Part shown: positions 15,978-19,695 of the stretch, in pieces
How positions within the stretch are numbered: the first letter of the stretch is position 1
How the letters are laid out: each line of letters opens with the position of its first letter
DNA from: Dehalococcoidia bacterium
GTDB taxonomy: Bacteria > Chloroflexota > Dehalococcoidia > UBA1151 > UBA1328
Assembly: GCA_030745955.1 (NCBI GenBank)
Contig: JASLNQ010000006.1
Location: 1 to 19,695 of the forward strand
Direction of reading: 5' to 3'
Length of the DNA stretch: 19,695 bases
Notes under the pieces: model-generated
What the model saw: only the letters and a program-made list of their open reading frames with translations
Told to the model about the DNA's origin: nothing
Database searches by the model: none
Position numbers and translations under genes: made by a program

Positions 15978-17156
15978 CTACTGCACCACGCTCAGCAGGT
16001 CGGCACAGGCCCGGAGCGATTCGAGAGTGTCCCTGCCCTCGCACATCAGGACCATGTTCCCTGCAACAACGTAGTCGTAATACTTTGGAAAGCCGCACCT
16101 GCCAACGTGGTGCCCACCGTTGGCGTCGCACCTCCGGCGCTCGGTGAGACCTTCCTGCCAGCGTTGGTCGTCGGCGTACAGCGAGGCGTCTCTGCCGGTG
16201 GCTTCATCGGCGAAGGCGACACCGATTTCGCTGGCCGCGGCATGTGTGAAGTAGAAGCGCACTTCGTACTCAAGCCGATCGTAGGGATCGGTCCCGTAGA
16301 AGCCGTAGTGCACCGAACTGGCGCTCTCGAGGTCCCTCACATCGTAGGTCTCGGCCTTCTTGAAGCCGACATCGGTGAGGTCTGCAATCGTGTATTTGCG
16401 CTCGGTGTCTTCGAGGCTGGCGATCAGTCCGTCGAACGAGTACCTGACGCCACAGAGTTCGATTGCGCTGGCGAAGGCTGAGACCAGGTCTCCCCTGAGC
16501 AGCCCACCATAACCGGCAGCGAACGATTCGCCCAGCTCACCCGCCATGCACTCCTCGTTCCGCGAGGCGTATTCGACGGACGGTCCGCCGGATTCGGCTG
16601 TGTCCTCGTCATCCAGGTTGCTGAGGGCCGTCAATTCCGCAGGAGTCAGGCATTGCACGAACCCCTGGATGGCGATCCTGACCGGTTCAGTTTGCGGTCC
16701 GTCGGTGCCCCACATCAACTCAGTCAGGGTGCGTTCTGGAAGATCGTCGAGCAGTGAAGCTACGCATGCCGAGGACGAGCCGCTGAACGATCCCAGCTTT
16801 GCCTGAATTTGACCTGCCATGAAACCGGCGACAAATTCGTTTGAGAAGCAACTGCCCAGGGCTTCAACCTCAGAGGCGTTCGGTTCGCCGCCATCGCCAG
16901 AGGCAAGATCCTCAAGCCGTTCGAGGCCGATCGAAGCCGTCAGGCACTGCGCGTCGGCCTCGGGCATTTGCGCGAGAAACCCTTCGATGTCATCGGGTCC
17001 AGCGGTGATGATCGTGAACTCGGGTACCGGGGTTGGGATTGGGACCGGAGTGGGCGTTTGCGGTACGGTCGTTGGTTCGGCGGCAGCGTTCCCGCACGCT
17101 GCGGCGACCAACGCCAGTACGAGCGCTATCGAGATCAGGAGGGTACGGCGCGGCAT
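15978..17156 (-). CDS. Two-module Cys-rich lipoprotein (Cys-pair repeats plus four-Cys domain)
   Basis: A 392-residue predicted lipoprotein. The signal peptide ends in LVAAAC with Cys21 as the lipidation site. A Pro/Thr/Val linker spans about 28-46. Then come three Cys-pair repeats (71/103, 131/169, 203/235), the last of which (EECMAGELGESF, later AIELCGV) closely matches repeats in the protein at 14803-15849. The C-terminal domain (about 250-392) carries DVGFKKAETYDV, HYGFYGTDPYDR, RFYFTHAAA, KYYDY and Cys343, 354, 372 and 384, and is homologous to the whole mature part of the 12957-13535 protein. It thus joins both modules found separately in its two neighbours. Function unknown, presumably extracytoplasmic. 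It ends in TAG. Confidence 0.82.
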   Translation of the reverse strand: MPRRTLLISIALVLALVAAACGNAAAEPTTVPQTPTPVPIPTPVPEFTIITAGPDDIEGFLAQMPEADAQCLTASIGLERLEDLASGDGGEPNASEVEALGSCFSNEFVAGFMAGQIQAKLGSFSGSSSACVASLLDDLPERTLTELMWGTDGPQTEPVRIAIQGFVQCLTPAELTALSNLDDEDTAESGGPSVEYASRNEECMAGELGESFAAGYGGLLRGDLVSAFASAIELCGVRYSFDGLIASLEDTERKYTIADLTDVGFKKAETYDVRDLESASSVHYGFYGTDPYDRLEYEVRFYFTHAAASEIGVAFADEATGRDASLYADDQRWQEGLTERRRCDANGGHHVGRCGFPKYYDYVVAGNMVLMCEGRDTLESLRACADLLSVVQ

Positions 17157-17465
17157 TCGGTCCTCAAGCAGCCCGGTGTGGATTCGCGCAGGTAGTCACC
17201 ACTCAACTCGAGTCGGTCGGGGGGATGAATGCGCTCCATCATGTTACCCCGATGTCACAGTCGGAGTGAGTGGACTCATGAACAGGTGGAAACTGCCGAG
17301 CCTATACTTGATTTCCCGACCGCAGCGTAGCGGAGCGGAGGGACCCGGCGGGGTCGCGTGAGTGCGGATCTGCTGGCAGGGGCGCGTGGGAGCTGAATCG
17401 GCGGGTGGAGCCCGTATTGACAGCGGTCCCTCCGCTACCGGTCGGGACGAGGGGATCTCTGCCTG
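17157..17465. other. 309-nt intergenic region holding a long imperfect inverted repeat
   Basis: Lies between the end of the peroxiredoxin gene and the start of the lipoprotein gene, both on the minus strand. It should hold the lipoprotein promoter. No credible ORF was seen. The inverted repeat at 17314-17447 fills most of its second half. Confidence 0.5.
17314..17447. repeat. Imperfect long inverted repeat (dispersed hairpin or MITE-like candidate)
   Basis: The right arm (17425-17447) is 23 nt long, and every base of its reverse complement is found in order in the left arm (17314-17345). The left arm differs only by a 4-nt and a 5-nt insertion. The arms begin with TCCCGACCG at their outer ends and enclose about 79 nt. 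Such non-coding hairpins can be miniature transposable elements, dispersed repeats or folded RNAs. No target-site duplication was identified. Confidence 0.5.
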
Positions 17466-17936
17466 TTACTGGCGGTCTTTCACAAACACTGCGATCTCGC
17501 GGGGGTTCATGCGACCGAGCTGGGTGGTTGCGTAGAGAGATGCGGCTACCAGTCCGCCTGGACTCAATATGAATTCGGCAGGTTGCATGATCGTTAGGTC
17601 CTGGCGTTCACCGGGCCATGCCCCGAGAGCCTCGATCTCGGCTTTGCCCATTCCGAACCCGACCGGGAACTTGAGACCACCTTCTGAAACAACCGTGCGT
17701 GCACCTTCCTCAGGGTCGGTGCTTGCGGCGATCACCTTGATGCCCAGGCGATCAAACAGCTTGAGGGTTTCCTGTACGGCAGCCAACTGGCGCGTGCAAT
17801 AGGGTCACCATGCGCCCCGGTAGAACAAGATGTACGCCCAGGAGTCGTCATAGTCGTCTGGTAGTGAGATCGAGCCGCCATCAGGCAGGGCAAGGTCGAA
17901 TTCCGGAAACTGGTCGCCGGGCATCAGAATTGGCAT
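17466..17936 (-). CDS. Selenocysteine-containing peroxiredoxin-like protein (AhpC/TSA family)
   Basis: A 156-residue thioredoxin-fold peroxidase read through one in-frame TGA. AGGAG lies 9 nt before the ATG at 17936. The N-terminus (MPILMPGDQFPEFDL, then a strand WAYILFYRGAW) leads into TGA-Pro-Tyr-Cys and on to TRQLAAVQETLKLF. Homologues read FYRG-x-W-C-P-Y-C, so the TGA (17805-17807, codon 44) replaces the peroxidatic Cys and Cys47 remains as the partner. The frame continues intact for 112 codons to TAA, with a strand/helix order matching the family (VIAASTDPEEG, FPVGFGMG). Selenocysteine is the natural reading. It would reduce peroxides in the cytoplasm. It is the third gene of an apparent leuS operon, 22 nt after the NimA-like gene. 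Confidence 0.88.
17779..17793 (-). promoter_or_regulatory. Candidate bacterial SECIS hairpin
   Basis: Starting 11 nt after the UGA, the mRNA can fold into a 5-bp stem with one bulged U (17781) and an AGUU apical loop (17785-17788). The loop starts 16 nt after the UGA. A stem shortly after the UGA, a small loop with an early G followed by U, and a bulged U are features of known SelB-binding elements such as that of E. coli fdhF. The fold was made by eye. Confidence 0.5.
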
Positions 17937-17945
17937 CGGTTCGTT

Positions 17946-17950
17946 CTCCT
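17946..17950 (-). promoter_or_regulatory. Ribosome binding site deciding the peroxiredoxin start
   Basis: AGGAG on the minus strand lies 9 nt before the ATG at 17936. The in-frame ATG 57 nt further upstream, at 17993, lies inside the preceding gene's frame region and its leader peptide is not peroxiredoxin-like. Confidence 0.6.
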
Positions 17951-17958
17951 GTGAATCG

Positions 17959-18639
17959 CTATTTTGATTCGTTCCACCTGGAAATCGATGCACGAATCGA
18001 ATCGGGCACGCTAATCCTGGGCTTGTGCAGGGCGTCGGGCTCTGGCGTTCCGAAGACCGTTTTCACCGGAATGACGCCGGCCCAGTAATCGAGTTCGAGG
18101 TCCTCGGGTTCCTCGCCGGGGCCTTCAGCACGAATCTTCACCGAAGCCTCTTCGATCTCCATGCGGATGACGGCGGTCTGGACAAACTCGGAGTCGCTGG
18201 GCTTGCGGGCCTCGCTCTACCGGCCCGGTGTGATGTGCTCGACGAGGAGCTCCATCCCGCGCAGCTTTTCGACCACGTCGGTGATCTCGGCGCATTTGCC
18301 GAACAGGACCGCCGAGCGATAGTTGATTGAGTGGTGAAAGTGCGACCGGGCGGCTACGATGCCATCGAGGTGGGTGACCTCGACGGTGAGTTCCTTGCCG
18401 TTTCGCACAGCACGGGTCATACCAGCGCCGGTCGAGCCGTGCAGGATGATCGAGTTGGCGTCGCGGACGTAGAGCGTTGGGATCACGACGATGCCATGGT
18501 CGCCTTGGTAGCCGACGTGGCAGACGAACCCGGCGTCGAGGACCGCGTTGACCGTTTCACGGTCGTACGTGGCGCGTTGCTGTGCCCGTTTGACCTGTGT
18601 ACGTTTGCTGCTGGGACCGCGGGGTTTTTCCGTGCTCAA
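17959..18639 (-). pseudogene. NimA-like PPOX flavoprotein interrupted by in-frame TAG (nonsense mutation, readthrough or sequence error)
   Basis: The frame from TTG at 18639 to TAG at 17959 encodes 226 codons of a pyridoxamine-5'-phosphate-oxidase-related protein of the NimA/5-nitroimidazole-resistance type, which binds FMN or a related cofactor. Marks are TYDRETVNAVLDAGFVCHVG, VVIPTLYVRD, LHGSTGAGM and ARSHFHHSINYRSAVLFG. Codon 141 (18217-18219) is TAG, in HITPGR-stop-SEARKPSDSEF. Homologues normally have Trp here (PGRW). The remaining 85 codons are intact and carry the family's C-terminal LDYWAGVIPVK. The TTG overlaps the leuS stop by 4 nt, indicating coupled translation; no nearer start fits. 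Without readthrough the product would lose its last third. Confidence 0.85.
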
Positions 18640-19695
18640 CCGGCGGGCCTGACGACGATGTTCACGAGCCTGCCCGGCACATAGATCAGCTTGACCTCGG
18701 CAGTGCCTTCCAGGTGGCGGGCGACGTTTGCACTGGCCTTTGCGGCCGCAACCGCACCGTCCTGGTCGACATCGGCAGGTACTTCGATCTGGTCGCGTAC
18801 CTTGCCGTTTACCTGCACGGCGAGCGTGATCGTGTCGGTGGTGGTCAACGACTCGTCAAACCCGGGGGTCGATTCGACGTGAATCGAGCCCGAGTGGCCG
18901 GTTCGGTGCCACAGCTCTTCCGATATATGTGGAGCGAGTGGGGCCGTGTGCAGCAGCAGCCGGTCGACCCCGGCACGCCACGACGCGGCAGAAACATCGC
19001 CTGCATCGTGGGCGCGGATCAACTCGGTCGTGTACTCCATCAGGGCAGCGATCGAGGTGTTGAATTTGAACACCTCCATATCGGTGAGAACTCGCTTGGT
19101 CGTAACGTGCGAGGCGCGCTCGAGGCTGCGCTCGGCTACGTCATTCCCGGAATCGCTCAACCCGGAGGAATCACGCTGCGCCACGTCCCAGACCCTGCCC
19201 AGCCAGCGTCGTATGCCGTTGATCCCGGAGTCCGACCAGTCGCCTCCCTGGTCCCACGGCCCCAGGAACATCAGGTAGCAGCGCAGTGTGTCGGCCCCGT
19301 GCTGCGCAACGATCGGGTCGGGCGTCAGCGGGTTCGAGCGCTTCGAGATCTTTTTGTGGTCCCTGATCAGCATGCCCTGGTTCATCAGCCGGGCGTACGG
19401 CTCGTCGAAATCGACATACCCGAGGTCGCGCAGGGCCTTGTTGAAGAACCGTGCGTAGAGCAGGTGCATCACTGCGTGTTCGGCGCCGCCCATGTAGGTG
19501 TTGACGGGCAGCCACGCACGGACCTGCTCTGCGTCGAGCGGATCTTCACCGGGATTCGGGCTTGCGAACCTCAGGTGATACCAGGACGAGCACACGAAGG
19601 TGTCGAACGTGTCGGTCTCACGCTTTGCCAGTTTGCCGCAGTCCGGGCAGGTTGTGTTCAGGAACTCCGAGTGCTGTGTTAGCGGTGACTTGCCG
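18636..19695 (-). CDS. leuS: Leucyl-tRNA synthetase, C-terminal part (5' end outside window)
   Basis: The frame is open from the right edge (codon ending at 19694) to TGA at 18636 and gives the last 352 residues or so of LeuS, which charges tRNA-Leu. Visible are the class I core block NTTCPDCGKLAKRETDTFDT then FVCSSWYHLRF, VNTYMGGAEHAVMHLLYARFF, the KMSKS-equivalent loop KISKRSNPLTPD, GADTLRCYLMFLGPWDQGGDW, the anticodon-binding helical domain (about LLLHTAPLAPHISEELW) and the C-terminal VKLIYVPGRLVNIVV. The signature loop reads KISKR rather than KMSKS and is one residue shorter than the usual KMSKSKGN loop. Its stop overlaps the next gene's TTG start, so leuS heads a three-gene unit. Confidence 0.95.
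   Translation of the reverse strand, partial: GKSPLTQHSEFLNTTCPDCGKLAKRETDTFDTFVCSSWYHLRFASPNPGEDPLDAEQVRAWLPVNTYMGGAEHAVMHLLYARFFNKALRDLGYVDFDEPYARLMNQGMLIRDHKKISKRSNPLTPDPIVAQHGADTLRCYLMFLGPWDQGGDWSDSGINGIRRWLGRVWDVAQRDSSGLSDSGNDVAERSLERASHVTTKRVLTDMEVFKFNTSIAALMEYTTELIRAHDAGDVSAASWRAGVDRLLLHTAPLAPHISEELWHRTGHSGSIHVESTPGFDESLTTTDTITLAVQVNGKVRDQIEVPADVDQDGAVAAAKASANVARHLEGTAEVKLIYVPGRLVNIVVRPAG

Noticed and set aside
17314..17460. A T-box riboswitch
   Set aside because: The hairpin loosely recalls a GGNACC-type antiterminator, but the T-box consensus is absent and the downstream gene is a lipoprotein rather than an amino-acid or tRNA-synthetase gene.
17805..17993. Two separate small genes (17805-17993 and 17466-17786) in place of one peroxiredoxin
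   Set aside because: The two pieces are in the same frame, are separated only by TGA at the active-site Cys position, and together make one normal-length peroxiredoxin domain.
7961..18219. Genome-wide reassignment of TAG to an amino acid
   Set aside because: TAG ends 10 of the 19 genes whose stop is visible here, at the places where their families end.
18597..19682. A 361-codon open frame on the plus strand
   Set aside because: It is antisense to leuS, which is unmistakable in the opposite frame.

Overview
The window is GC-rich bacterial DNA, densely coding on both strands. The gene mix is enolase-superfamily sugar-acid dehydratases, a UxuA-type TIM barrel, serine hydrolases of the beta-lactamase fold, FMN-binding split-barrel proteins and Cys-rich lipoproteins with long Pro/Thr linkers. 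This recalls marine Chloroflexota (SAR202/Dehalococcoidia-like), but that placement is an inference from gene content. No rRNA, tRNA, CRISPR array or transposase was seen.

Layout. 1-1530 (minus): the 5' part of a beta-lactamase-family hydrolase running off the left edge, a small dimeric alpha/beta-barrel-like protein and a 47-residue ORF. 1752-4251 (plus): an RspA/ManD-like enolase-superfamily protein followed by a DAO-type FAD oxidoreductase. 4289-6381 (minus): an alpha/beta hydrolase and a complete beta-lactamase-family protein, about 78% identical to the one at the left edge. 6712-10663 (plus): a UxuA-like mannonate dehydratase, a TrkA-type potassium channel interrupted by TAG, a PPOX split-barrel protein and a second enolase-superfamily dehydratase that ends in a clear intrinsic terminator. 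10850-12712 (minus): an MFS transporter and a cupin. 12957-17156: three lipoproteins that share undescribed modules, with a zinc alcohol dehydrogenase between them. 17466-19695 (minus): an apparent operon of leuS (3' part), a NimA-like flavoprotein interrupted by TAG, and a peroxiredoxin whose peroxidatic Cys codon is TGA.

How the genes may work together. The two enolase-superfamily enzymes, the UxuA-like enzyme, the zinc alcohol dehydrogenase, the FAD oxidoreductase, the MFS carrier and the cupin look like a catabolic island for sugar acids or related hydroxy-acids. No KDG kinase or aldolase is present here.

Most notable points. (1) A probable selenoprotein peroxiredoxin has a SECIS-like hairpin 11 nt after its UGA. 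(2) Two otherwise intact genes carry in-frame TAG codons, although TAG is also the commonest normal stop in the window (10 of 19 visible gene ends). (3) Three neighbouring lipoproteins are built from two shared Cys-containing modules that I cannot assign to any described family.
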